DNA from: an uncultured Alistipes sp.
Lineage (GTDB): Bacteria; Bacteroidota; Bacteroidia; Bacteroidales; Rikenellaceae
Reading direction: 5' to 3'
Assembly: GCA_944321945.1 (NCBI GenBank)
Contig: CALUNE010000009.1
Location: forward strand, 19,121-83,120
DNA: 64,000 nucleotides
The notes beneath the pieces were generated by a model. That model saw only the letters and a list, made by a program, of their open reading frames with translations, was not told the DNA's origin and did no database searches. A program made the translations under genes and the position numbers. Of the stretch, positions 8,084 through 16,941 are shown one piece after another (positions within the stretch are counted from its first letter, which is position 1; each line of letters opens with the position of its first letter).

Positions 8084-10825
8084 ATGATCCGAATACTGCC
8101 TGTTCTGCTGGCGCTTCTTCCGCTCACAACCGCGGCCCGGGAGACCGGGGAACTCCGCCTGGCCCGCCAGGAGCGGCGGATTCTCTGCACGCTGACCTCC
8201 ACGGAGGGCCACGGCGGCGAATTCGTCTGGAAGATGAAACGGGCCGATCAGGTCGGGGTCCGCTCCGAGCAGATCGCCTCGGCGGGGCTCGACACCCGCG
8301 ACTGGCTGCCGGCCGTCGTTCCCGGCACGGTGCTCAATTCGCTGGTCTACGACAGCATCTACCCCGAACCCTACTACGGACTGAACAACAAGCTCGAATC
8401 GGGACTGATCCCCGACATCTACCGCGTCGGACGCGACTTCTACACCTACTGGTTCCGCACGGAGTTCCGCCTCGACCGTGCACAGTGCGACGGGCGGAAG
8501 ATCTGGCTCCAGGCCGACGGCATCAACTACCGCTCGGAGATCTGGCTCAACGGCAATCTCGTCGGGTCGACGGCCGGCATGTTCCTCCAGCGCGTGATCG
8601 ACATCACGGACAAGGTCTCGCTCGACCGCGTGAACACGCTGGCCGTGAAGGTCTATCCGGTGGACATGCCCGGCACCGTCAAGCCCAAGGGCGGCAAGGC
8701 CTTCGGCGCCAACGGCGAATTCCAGAACGGCGGAAACGGCGAAATCGGACGCAACGTCACGCAGCTGATGACCGTCGGCTGGGACTTCTACTACCTGGAC
8801 GGCATCCGCGACCGCAATACGGGCATCTGGCGCGACCTGAAGATCTTCACCACGGGGCGCGTGCGGCTGCAGCACCCCTTCGTCCGCTCCGAACTCGAAC
8901 GGCCCGGCTACGACGTCGCCCGGCAGACCGTCTCGGTCGAGGTCACCTACCCCGACTACATTCCGCAGGGCCGCTACCGCAAGGCCCGCATCATCGGCGA
9001 GATCCCGGGCGAGGGCATCCGCTTCGAAAAGGAGGTCTCGCTCTATCGCGGCGAAGTGAAGGAGGTGGTCTTCACCCCCGAGGAGTTCCCGCAGCTGGTC
9101 ATCCGCCATCCGCGGCTGTGGTGGCCCGTCCACAAGGGTCCGCAGGAGCTCTACGACCTCTCGCTGAAGGTCGAATACGAGGGTCGGGTGAGCGACTCGA
9201 TCTCGACACGCTTCGGCATCCGCGAAATCACCTCGACAACCGATACGCCCGACCGCTCGCGGCAGTTCCGCATCAACGGCAAGCCGCTCTTCATCCGCGG
9301 CACGAACTGGCTGCCCGAAGCCATGCTCCGCACGTCGGACGAACGCACGCGCGCCGAACTGCGCTACACGGCCCAGTCGGGCGTCAACCTGATCCGCTTC
9401 TGGGGCGGCGGCATCAGCGAATCGGACTACTTCTTCGAGCTGTGCGATTCGCTGGGACTGCTCGTCTGGCAGGAGTTCTGGATGACGGGCGACACGAACC
9501 ATCCGGTCGATCCGGCAATCTACTTCTCGAACGTCGCCTCGACCGTCAAGCGTATCCGCAACCACCCGTCGCTGGCCTACTACGTCGCCTCGAACGAGAG
9601 CAGCGAAGTGTCGGGTACCGCCGCCCTGATCGCCCGTCTGGACCCCTCGCGCGGCTATCAGATGCAGTCCGAATGCTGCGGCATCCACGACGGAAGCCCC
9701 TACAAGCAGGTCAACGTCATGAGCCACTACGAAGACAAGGCTTCGCCGCGCGGCAGCCGCGTCAACGGCTTCAACCCGGAATACGGCGCACCGTGTCTGC
9801 CGACCGTGGAGTGTCTGCGCGAAATGATGCCCGAGAAGGATCTCTGGCCCATCAACAAGGCCGTCTGGGACTACTCCGACGGCAACGGCTTCCACCTCAT
9901 GTCGAGCCTCTACACCGATCTGGTCAACGAATACGGCCCCTCGGAGAGCATCGACGAATTCGCCGAAAAGGCCCAGTTCGTCGGAGCGCTGAACTACAAG
10001 AGCATCTGGGAGGTCTGGAACTACAACAAGTTCGGATACGGCGACCGCTACACGTCGGGATTCCTCTACTGGTACCACAATTCGGCCGTACGCCAGGTGG
10101 CCGGCCGCATGTGGGACTGGTCGCTCGAACCCACCGCCGCCCTCTACGCCGCACAGAACGCCTGCGAACCCCTCCATCCGCAGTTCGACTACCTGAAAAA
10201 CACCGTCTCGGTGGTCAACGACTACTACCGCAGCTTCCACGGCTATCGCGTCACGGCCGACGTCTACGACCTCGACATGCGGCGCATCGACTCGAAATCG
10301 GCTCAGGTCGACCTCCCGGAGGACGGCGTGGTGAACGACATCTTCCGGCTCGACTTCTCCGACTCGAAGACCCCCGTGCAGTTCATCCGGCTGCGGCTTC
10401 TGGACGGACAGGGAAAGCAGGTCGGCAGCAACTTCTACTGGCGTTCGGACAACGAATACCAAGGCGCCGGGACCCTGACGGGGCCCGCTACGGCCGGCTT
10501 CGAAGCCCTCGAAGGGCTGAAGAGCACGAAACTCGCCGTACGCTACACCACCTCGACCGACAACGGATGCCACTTCATCGATCTGCACGTGCGCAACACG
10601 GGCCGTACGGTGGCCTTCTTCACGCAGCTCAAGTGGCTCGATGCCGACGGCAAACCCGTGCGACCGTCGTTCTATACCGACAACTTCTTCTCGCTGATGC
10701 CGGGCGAAAGCCGCACCGTACGCATCGAAACCGCCCTCTCACGGCTTCCCGAAGCCGAATACCGCCTCGTTGTGCGCGGCTACAACGTCGCCCCGCGCGA
10801 ATACCGGATCCCGATCGCGCGATAA
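8084..10825 (+). CDS. Glycoside hydrolase family 2 protein
   Basis: This 913-residue exo-acting beta-glycosidase of the GH2 fold belongs to the branch containing beta-mannosidases and exo-beta-glucosaminidases; the exact substrate is not evident. A signal peptide is followed by the sugar-binding jelly roll (conserved segments PGTVLNSL, YYGLNN and WLNGNLVG), an Ig-like domain and the TIM barrel. FWGGGISESDYFF and the acid/base motif SNES with Glu505 are clear. Glu616 in NEYG is the probable nucleophile. About 200 further residues form C-terminal Ig-like domains. The length fits the family. It lies 63 bases behind the toroid gene and is probably cotranscribed. It would act in the periplasm on imported oligosaccharides. 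Confidence 0.88.
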   Translation: MIRILPVLLALLPLTTAARETGELRLARQERRILCTLTSTEGHGGEFVWKMKRADQVGVRSEQIASAGLDTRDWLPAVVPGTVLNSLVYDSIYPEPYYGLNNKLESGLIPDIYRVGRDFYTYWFRTEFRLDRAQCDGRKIWLQADGINYRSEIWLNGNLVGSTAGMFLQRVIDITDKVSLDRVNTLAVKVYPVDMPGTVKPKGGKAFGANGEFQNGGNGEIGRNVTQLMTVGWDFYYLDGIRDRNTGIWRDLKIFTTGRVRLQHPFVRSELERPGYDVARQTVSVEVTYPDYIPQGRYRKARIIGEIPGEGIRFEKEVSLYRGEVKEVVFTPEEFPQLVIRHPRLWWPVHKGPQELYDLSLKVEYEGRVSDSISTRFGIREITSTTDTPDRSRQFRINGKPLFIRGTNWLPEAMLRTSDERTRAELRYTAQSGVNLIRFWGGGISESDYFFELCDSLGLLVWQEFWMTGDTNHPVDPAIYFSNVASTVKRIRNHPSLAYYVASNESSEVSGTAALIARLDPSRGYQMQSECCGIHDGSPYKQVNVMSHYEDKASPRGSRVNGFNPEYGAPCLPTVECLREMMPEKDLWPINKAVWDYSDGNGFHLMSSLYTDLVNEYGPSESIDEFAEKAQFVGALNYKSIWEVWNYNKFGYGDRYTSGFLYWYHNSAVRQVAGRMWDWSLEPTAALYAAQNACEPLHPQFDYLKNTVSVVNDYYRSFHGYRVTADVYDLDMRRIDSKSAQVDLPEDGVVNDIFRLDFSDSKTPVQFIRLRLLDGQGKQVGSNFYWRSDNEYQGAGTLTGPATAGFEALEGLKSTKLAVRYTTSTDNGCHFIDLHVRNTGRTVAFFTQLKWLDADGKPVRPSFYTDNFFSLMPGESRTVRIETALSRLPEAEYRLVVRGYNVAPREYRIPIAR

Positions 10826-10885
10826 CCACACTCCGTAACGAAACCGAACCGCTGAAACCGTAACCCCGAAACCCCGACCCAAGCC

Positions 10886-12751
10886 ATGAAACACACGCTG
10901 TCGATGCTTCTGCTGTTGCCGACGCTGCTCGTCACGGGCTGCGCACCGCGCTACGACGTGGTGATCGTGGGCGGCACGCCCGCCGGAATCACGGCCGCCA
11001 TCGCCGCCTCGCGCGAAGGCCGCAGCTGCGTGGTGCTGGAGCGTTCGTCGCACATCGGCGGTCTGCCGGTCAACGGACTCGGAGCCACCGACATCGCCAC
11101 GCGCGGAGCCACAACCGGCCTCTTCGCCCGTTTCGTGGAGCTGAACCGGGAATCCTATACGGAGCATTACGGGGCCGATTCGCCCCAGGTGCGCGACTGC
11201 AGCGACGGATACCACTTCGAACCGAAGGTCGCCCAGGAGAGCTTCGCACGGATGCTGGCCGAGGCCGGTCCCGGGCGGATCACCGTCCGGACCATGCGGC
11301 AGTTCGATGCCGGGGACGGCAACGTCATCAAACGCGGCGACCGCATCCGCGCCATCCGCATCGTCGACCGCACGACGGGCCGCGAAGAGCGTTACCGCGG
11401 ACGTGTCTTCATCGACGCCACCTACGAAGGCGATCTGGGCGCCGCGGCCGGCGTGCCGTTCCGTCTCGGACGCGAAGGCCGGGCCGATTACGACGAGCCG
11501 TGCGCCGGGAAGCTCTACCGCTGGTGGAAACACGGCCCCGAGGGCGAAGGCTCGACCTTCGAAGGTGACAGCACCATCCAGGCCTACAACTACCGGCTCT
11601 GTCTGACCGACAATCCGCAGAACCGCCGGCCGATTCCCCGTCCGGCGACCTACAACCGCGAGGAGTACCTCTCGCTGGTGGCCGACGTCCTCGACGGCCG
11701 CAATACCGACGTCCGTTTCCGGGAGGTCACCCCCGAGCAGATGGCCCTCAACCGACGGCGCATCGAGGCGGGCGGACGCACCTCGATCCCCGGAGATCCC
11801 TGGGGCATGGCCAAGATCACGAGCATGACCCGTCTGCCGAACGCCAAGATGGATGCAAACAACCAGCATCTGGCCCTGCTCTCGACCGATCTGCCCGAGG
11901 AGAACTACCCCTGGCCGACGGCCGACTGGGCGTGGCGCGACCGATTCGCCGAACGGCTGCGCGACTACACGCTGGGGCTGCTGTGGTTCGCACAGCACGA
12001 CGAGGCGCTGCCCGAATCGTTCCGCAAGGCCTGTCTGGAGTGGGGGCTGGCCGCCGACGAATACCCCGACAACGAAGCATTCCCGCGTCAGGTCTATGTC
12101 CGCGAGGGGCGCCGGCTCGACGGCATCGACTTCTTCACGGCCCACGACGCCCTGCCCGTCAACAAGGGTGGACGGCCGCCGCTCCACCGCACGTCGATCA
12201 CCGCCAGCCACTATGCGCTCGATTCGCACGCCGTCCGCAAACGCGAGCCCGGACGCATCCATCTCGACGGATTCTTCAGCTCGCCGACGGCCGTCTATAC
12301 GGTGCCCTACGGCGTAATGGTCCCCCGCCGGATCGAGAACCTGCTCTTCCCGGTGGCCGTCTCGGGGTCGCACGTCGGATTCTCGACCCTGCGCATGGAG
12401 CCCTGCTGGATGGCCCTCGGCGAAGCGGCCGGCGAAGCCGCCGCCCTGGCGATCGAAAGCCGGAGCAACGTGCAGACAATCGAGATCGAGACCCTGCAGC
12501 AGCGGCTGCTCGACCACGGCGCCACGCTCGTCTTCATGCGCGACATGCGCCCCGGCGATCCCGATTTCGCCACCGTGCAGCGGCTGGCGCTCGAAGGCTA
12601 CTTCCCCGACTGGGAGGCCCGGCTCGACCATCCGCTCGACGAGCAGACCGCGCGCCTCTGGAGCTCGCTCTCGGGCCGGCGGATCGATGCCGACAGCACC
12701 AGGACACGCCGCGACCTGATCCGGCAGCTCTCCCGCCCGGCAAAACACTGA
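10886..12751 (+). CDS. FAD-dependent oxidoreductase lipoprotein (PF12831-type)
   Basis: A 621-residue protein with a lipoprotein signal (LLVTGC, lipid cysteine Cys19), followed at once by an FAD-binding Rossmann motif (DVVIVGGTPAGITAA, residues 24-38) and an ERSSHIGG segment typical of the FAD_oxidored family. PULs often carry such proteins, but the reaction is usually unknown. Oxidation of a sugar or uronic acid, or a role in modifying the glycan, is an inference. Lipidation places it in the periplasm or on a membrane, so it would need an extracytoplasmic electron acceptor and preloaded or exported FAD. It lies between the GH2 and GH43 genes, about 60 and 33 bases from them. Confidence 0.85.
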   Translation: MKHTLSMLLLLPTLLVTGCAPRYDVVIVGGTPAGITAAIAASREGRSCVVLERSSHIGGLPVNGLGATDIATRGATTGLFARFVELNRESYTEHYGADSPQVRDCSDGYHFEPKVAQESFARMLAEAGPGRITVRTMRQFDAGDGNVIKRGDRIRAIRIVDRTTGREERYRGRVFIDATYEGDLGAAAGVPFRLGREGRADYDEPCAGKLYRWWKHGPEGEGSTFEGDSTIQAYNYRLCLTDNPQNRRPIPRPATYNREEYLSLVADVLDGRNTDVRFREVTPEQMALNRRRIEAGGRTSIPGDPWGMAKITSMTRLPNAKMDANNQHLALLSTDLPEENYPWPTADWAWRDRFAERLRDYTLGLLWFAQHDEALPESFRKACLEWGLAADEYPDNEAFPRQVYVREGRRLDGIDFFTAHDALPVNKGGRPPLHRTSITASHYALDSHAVRKREPGRIHLDGFFSSPTAVYTVPYGVMVPRRIENLLFPVAVSGSHVGFSTLRMEPCWMALGEAAGEAAALAIESRSNVQTIEIETLQQRLLDHGATLVFMRDMRPGDPDFATVQRLALEGYFPDWEARLDHPLDEQTARLWSSLSGRRIDADSTRTRRDLIRQLSRPAKH

Positions 12752-12784
12752 AAAATGACCGAACAACCAAAAACAGAACCTCAT

Positions 12785-14194
12785 ATGAAACACAAATTCT
12801 CCTATCTGATCGTCGCTCTGATCACCATGACGACGATGCTGTGCTGCCACTGCAGCAAGGACGACTCGGCAGGCGACGATGCCGGAAAGCCCTATCTGCG
12901 CGTAAGTTTCAGCGAAAAGATGGTCGGCAACTCGAGCGGTTCGCTCGAACTCTACGTCACGTCGAACACCTCGTGGATGGCCGAATCCCGCTCGCAGTGG
13001 CTCCGCACCGACCGTTCGAGCGGCAAGGGCAACCTCTCGGTGCGCATCTCCTACGACGAGAACCCCGATCCGGAGGGAACCCCCAAGCGCACGGGCGTCA
13101 TCCGCTTCACGGCCGAAGGCGTCAACCCCGTCGAGGTGGTCGTCACACAGTCGGCACTGACCTTCACCAACCCCATCACCGTCGGCGGCAACATCTCGAC
13201 CATGCCCGACCCCTACATCGTCAAGGACGGCGACAAATACTACGCCTGCAAGGCCAGCGGCAGCAGCATCGCCATCTCGATGTCGAGCCGGCTGTCGGTC
13301 ATCGAGGCCACCACGAAGGTCTGGTCGCTGCCCTATGACAACGCGTCGAAACCCTGGAACACCAACGACCTCTGGGCTCCCGAACTCTTCCACATCGACG
13401 GCCGCTGGTACGTCTACTACGCCGCCGGCCGCAGCGACGGCAGCTACGGCGATCAGCGCACGGGCGTCATCCGCTCGAAGACCGACGATCCGCTGACCGG
13501 CGGCTGGGAGGACATGGGCATGATCTACACGGGCGAAAGCGACCAGATCCCCGCCGAAATCACGGCCGAAAACACCGAATACGCCATCGACATGACCACC
13601 TTCGTGCTCAACGGACAGCGCTACGCCGTCTGGTCGGGCAACCGCAAGACCAACAGCATCCAGCAGATCCGCATCGCCCGCATGTCGAATCCGTGGACCA
13701 TCAGCTCGGGATTCAAGATCCTCTCCGAGCCGTCGAAGAGCTGGGAGAAGCTCTCCAGCACGGTCAACGAAGGCCCCTCGATCCTGTTCAACGAGGAGAA
13801 GGGCAAACTCTTCATCGTCTACTCCTGCAACGGATCCTGGACCGAGAACTACCGCCTGGGATGGCTCATGCTCGACACCGCCACGGGCGACCCGATGAAT
13901 CCGGCCGACTGGACCAAATCGAACAACTACGTCTTCTGGCGCTGCGACAACACCTCGGAACCGATCGCCGGCGTCAACGGCGTGGGTCACAACTGCTTCA
14001 CCAAGTCGCCCGACGGCACCGAAGACTGGATCGTCTACCACGCCATGAAGTATCTGCCCAGCGGAGGCGGCGGCTGGGGACAGCGCTATCCCTTCATCCA
14101 GAAGTTCACGTGGAACGACGACGGCACGCCCGCATTCGGCGATCCGGTCGGCTGGGGCGAACCGCAGCTGCTGCCCTCGGGCGAAACGCTCTGA
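12785..14194 (+). CDS. BACON-domain GH43 glycosidase, lipoprotein
   Basis: This 469-residue protein has a short hydrophobic signal ending in a Cys-rich stretch (Cys20, 21, 23), compatible with lipidation. A BACON domain follows (about residues 40-125, with the TSNTSWM and WLRTD pattern), then a five-bladed GH43 propeller. Asp142 in MPDPYIVKDG is the expected general base, the AIDMTTF segment supplies the pKa-modulating Asp, and Glu329 in NEGPS is the expected acid. GH43 enzymes mostly remove arabinofuranose, xylose or galactose units; the subfamily cannot be settled by eye. An in-frame ATG at 12755 would add ten charged residues before the signal, so 12785 is preferred. BACON domains are often glycan- or mucin-associated spacers. 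Confidence 0.85.
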   Translation: MKHKFSYLIVALITMTTMLCCHCSKDDSAGDDAGKPYLRVSFSEKMVGNSSGSLELYVTSNTSWMAESRSQWLRTDRSSGKGNLSVRISYDENPDPEGTPKRTGVIRFTAEGVNPVEVVVTQSALTFTNPITVGGNISTMPDPYIVKDGDKYYACKASGSSIAISMSSRLSVIEATTKVWSLPYDNASKPWNTNDLWAPELFHIDGRWYVYYAAGRSDGSYGDQRTGVIRSKTDDPLTGGWEDMGMIYTGESDQIPAEITAENTEYAIDMTTFVLNGQRYAVWSGNRKTNSIQQIRIARMSNPWTISSGFKILSEPSKSWEKLSSTVNEGPSILFNEEKGKLFIVYSCNGSWTENYRLGWLMLDTATGDPMNPADWTKSNNYVFWRCDNTSEPIAGVNGVGHNCFTKSPDGTEDWIVYHAMKYLPSGGGGWGQRYPFIQKFTWNDDGTPAFGDPVGWGEPQLLPSGETL

Positions 14195-14295
14195 CGACCG
14201 ACACCCCGTCCGGAAGTCGGTTCACGGCCGGCTCCCGGAGGGGAATCCCCAACAAACCCGGACTCCATAAAACCTGAAAACCGAAACCCATATCC

Positions 14296-15480
14296 ATGAA
14301 AAAAATCACTCTCCTTGCACAGACTCTGCTGCTGATGGCCAGCTTCACGACCGCCAGCGCCCAGAAAAGCTGGGACCTGAAGAACTTCCCCGAAGGCTCG
14401 CGTCCCGAAGAGATCGGCGTCCGCCTGACCGAACGCTACCTCGAGACCCCCCATTCGCACTGGGGCGACACCCACTCGAAATACAAGGTCACGCTGATCA
14501 CCTATCCCGACGTCTGCGCCTGGCTCGGCGCCCTGTGGTTCACCGCCGGAACCGGCAACGATTCGCTCTACACGAAACTCGTCGAACGTTTCGAACCGCT
14601 CTTCACCACGCAGAAGAACCTCCAGCCCGAACTCTATCCCAAGGCCCACAACGTCGTCGACTTCTATGTCTTCGGCGCCGTGCCCCTGGAGATCTACAAG
14701 CGCAACCACGACCCGAAATACCTCGAACTGGGTCTGAAATACGCCGACAACCAGTGGACGCTGCCCGAAAATCCGCAGCACTACAAGCAACTCTCCGAGG
14801 CGCGTGAATATGCCGACGACGGCTACTCGTGGCAGACGCGGCTCTGGGTCGACGACATGTTCATGATCACCGACCTGCAGGCCCAGGCCTATCTGGTCAC
14901 CGGCGACCGCAAGTACATCGACCGCGCCGCGCGTGAGATGAGCCTCTATCTGGACCGCATCCAGCGCCCCAACGGCCTCTTCTACCACCACACCGGAACG
15001 CCCTTCTTCTGGGGCCGCGGCGACGGATGGATGGCCGTCGGCATGGCCGAAATGCTGCGCATGCTGCCCAAGGACAACCCCGACCGTCCGCGCATCGAGG
15101 CCGCCTACCGGCTGATGATGTCCACGCTGCTGCGCTACCAGTCCTACGACGGCATGTGGTGTCAGATCATCGACAACCCCAACACCTGGAAGGAGACCTC
15201 CTCGACGGCCATGTTCACCTACGCCATGATCCTCGGCGTCAAGAACGGCTGGCTCGACAAGAAGGTCTACGGAACGGCCGCCCGCAAGGCCTGGACCGCC
15301 TTGCTGACCTATCTCGACGAAAACTGCGACCTGCGCAACGTCTGCGAAGGAACCGGCGCCAAGAACAGCTTCGACTGGTATCAGAACCGCCGCCGGCTGA
15401 CCGGCGATCTCCACGGACAGGCCGCCATGCTCTGGTGCGCCTATGCCCTCTCGTGCGACGTGAAGCCCTATAAACTTTAA
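14296..15480 (+). CDS. GH105 unsaturated uronyl hydrolase (signal peptide type)
   Basis: A 394-residue (alpha/alpha)6-barrel enzyme of the GH88/GH105 group. It removes the 4,5-unsaturated uronic acid left at the non-reducing end of oligosaccharides by polysaccharide lyases. A signal peptide ending at SAQ predicts a periplasmic protein. The WVDDMFM motif (Asp186/187, general-acid region) and the FWGRGDGWMAVGM segment are diagnostic, and the length is typical for the family. It forms a tandem pair with a clear paralogue 14 bases downstream. No polysaccharide lyase was recognised in the window, so the unsaturated substrate must come from elsewhere, unless the toroid protein or a distant gene supplies it. 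Confidence 0.9.
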   Translation: MKKITLLAQTLLLMASFTTASAQKSWDLKNFPEGSRPEEIGVRLTERYLETPHSHWGDTHSKYKVTLITYPDVCAWLGALWFTAGTGNDSLYTKLVERFEPLFTTQKNLQPELYPKAHNVVDFYVFGAVPLEIYKRNHDPKYLELGLKYADNQWTLPENPQHYKQLSEAREYADDGYSWQTRLWVDDMFMITDLQAQAYLVTGDRKYIDRAAREMSLYLDRIQRPNGLFYHHTGTPFFWGRGDGWMAVGMAEMLRMLPKDNPDRPRIEAAYRLMMSTLLRYQSYDGMWCQIIDNPNTWKETSSTAMFTYAMILGVKNGWLDKKVYGTAARKAWTALLTYLDENCDLRNVCEGTGAKNSFDWYQNRRRLTGDLHGQAAMLWCAYALSCDVKPYKL

Positions 15481-15494
15481 TTCGACAATCCGGC

Positions 15495-16808
15495 ATGAAA
15501 TGGATCTTACAGAGAATGGCAATCGCCGTTCTCCTGCTCTTCGCCGCTCTATGGCAGGCCTCCTGCGAGGAGAAGGCCACACTCGGTTCGGGCACCAAAC
15601 CCAACACGGGACAGAAACCCTCGGAACCCGACGATCCGGCCACCTCGGAGGCTGACCTGATCCACTTCCCCGACGGGAAGGATCCCAAAACCGTAGGCGA
15701 CGGCGTCGCCTGGCTCTTCGCCTACTGCGACAACTCGAACTGGGGCGACATGCATGCCTCGAAAAAGAGCTCGCTGACCTCCTATCCCGACGTCTGCGCC
15801 TGGCTCGGGGCCTTCTGGTATGCCGAGGCGACCGACAACCAGGATCTCTTCGACGCACTGGTGGTCAAGTTCGAGGACTTCCGCACCGAGGGGCTCCACA
15901 CCCCCATTCCGCGCACCGAGGGCAATGCCGTCGACTACTACGTCTTCGGCGCCATTCCGCTGCACATCTACGCCGAGAAGAAGCGTCAGGGTGTTCCCGA
16001 AGCCGAAATCAGCCACTACCTCGAACAGGGCCTCGAATATGCCGACGGACAGTGGGAGCTCCCCTCCGACCCGAAGTACTACCGGAACATCTCCTCGAAG
16101 GCCGTGGAGTACCACAACCAGGGATACTCCTACCAGACGCGGCTGTGGATCGACGACATGTTCATGATCACCGCCCTGCAGGCCCAGGCCTATCTGGCCA
16201 CCGGCGACGAAAAGTACATCAAGCGCGCCGCCGAGGAGATGATGCTCTACCTCGATCAGCTGCCCGGCGACAAGGGTCTCTACTACCATGCCGCCAGCGC
16301 CCCCTTCTTCTGGGCCCGCGGCAACGGCTGGATGGCCGCCGGCATGCCCGAAATGCTGCGCATGCTGCCCCAGGGAGCCGAATACGACCGCTATCGCCAG
16401 CGGATTCTGGCCGAATACCAGGAGATGATGGCCTCGCTGCTCAAGTATCAGTACGACAGCGGCATGTGGGGACAGCTCATCTATGCCGAGGGCCACGACG
16501 CCAGCGAAATGTGGGAAGAGACCTCCGGATCGGCCATGTTCACCTATGCCATGATCCTCGGCGTCAAGAACGGCTGGCTCGATGCCCAGACCTACGGCGC
16601 AGCCGCCCGCAAGGGTTGGCTCGCCCTGCAGAACTACCTGCTCTCGAACTACGAGATCCAGAACGTCTGCTGCGGCACGGGCATCGGTTCGACCTACGAA
16701 TACTACCGCGACCGCGAAAAGCTCATCGGGGATCTCCACGGACAGGCCGCCATGATGTGGTGCGCCTACGCCCTGATCGAACTGGCCGACGAACAGCAAG
16801 AACAATAA
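15495..16808 (+). CDS. GH105 unsaturated uronyl hydrolase, lipoprotein paralogue
   Basis: A 437-residue paralogue of the preceding enzyme, sharing the TYPDVCAWLGA-like, WIDDMFMITALQAQAYL-like and FFWARGNGWMAAGMPEM-like segments. It carries a lipoprotein signal (Cys24 after LWQAS) and a 30-residue Pro/Thr/Glu linker instead of a simple signal peptide. It therefore probably sits on a membrane, possibly on the surface, while its twin is soluble. The retained double-Asp motif suggests both are active. The two copies may treat different uronic linkages or work in different compartments. Confidence 0.9.
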   Translation: MKWILQRMAIAVLLLFAALWQASCEEKATLGSGTKPNTGQKPSEPDDPATSEADLIHFPDGKDPKTVGDGVAWLFAYCDNSNWGDMHASKKSSLTSYPDVCAWLGAFWYAEATDNQDLFDALVVKFEDFRTEGLHTPIPRTEGNAVDYYVFGAIPLHIYAEKKRQGVPEAEISHYLEQGLEYADGQWELPSDPKYYRNISSKAVEYHNQGYSYQTRLWIDDMFMITALQAQAYLATGDEKYIKRAAEEMMLYLDQLPGDKGLYYHAASAPFFWARGNGWMAAGMPEMLRMLPQGAEYDRYRQRILAEYQEMMASLLKYQYDSGMWGQLIYAEGHDASEMWEETSGSAMFTYAMILGVKNGWLDAQTYGAAARKGWLALQNYLLSNYEIQNVCCGTGIGSTYEYYRDREKLIGDLHGQAAMMWCAYALIELADEQQEQ

Positions 16809-16941
16809 TCCCGCAAACCTGAAACTTCCGCAAGCCTATGAAACGAAAACCATTCACCGATTGACCGCCCGGGCCGGAAACCGTCAGGACGAAGGCCCTC
16901 ATCCGAACGAACACTTAACCCCAATTCAAACAACTAACCGT

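Noticed and set aside
10739-14041. 1100-codon minus-strand frame opposite the oxidoreductase and GH43 genes
   Set aside because: Antisense shadow of two recognised genes in high-GC DNA.
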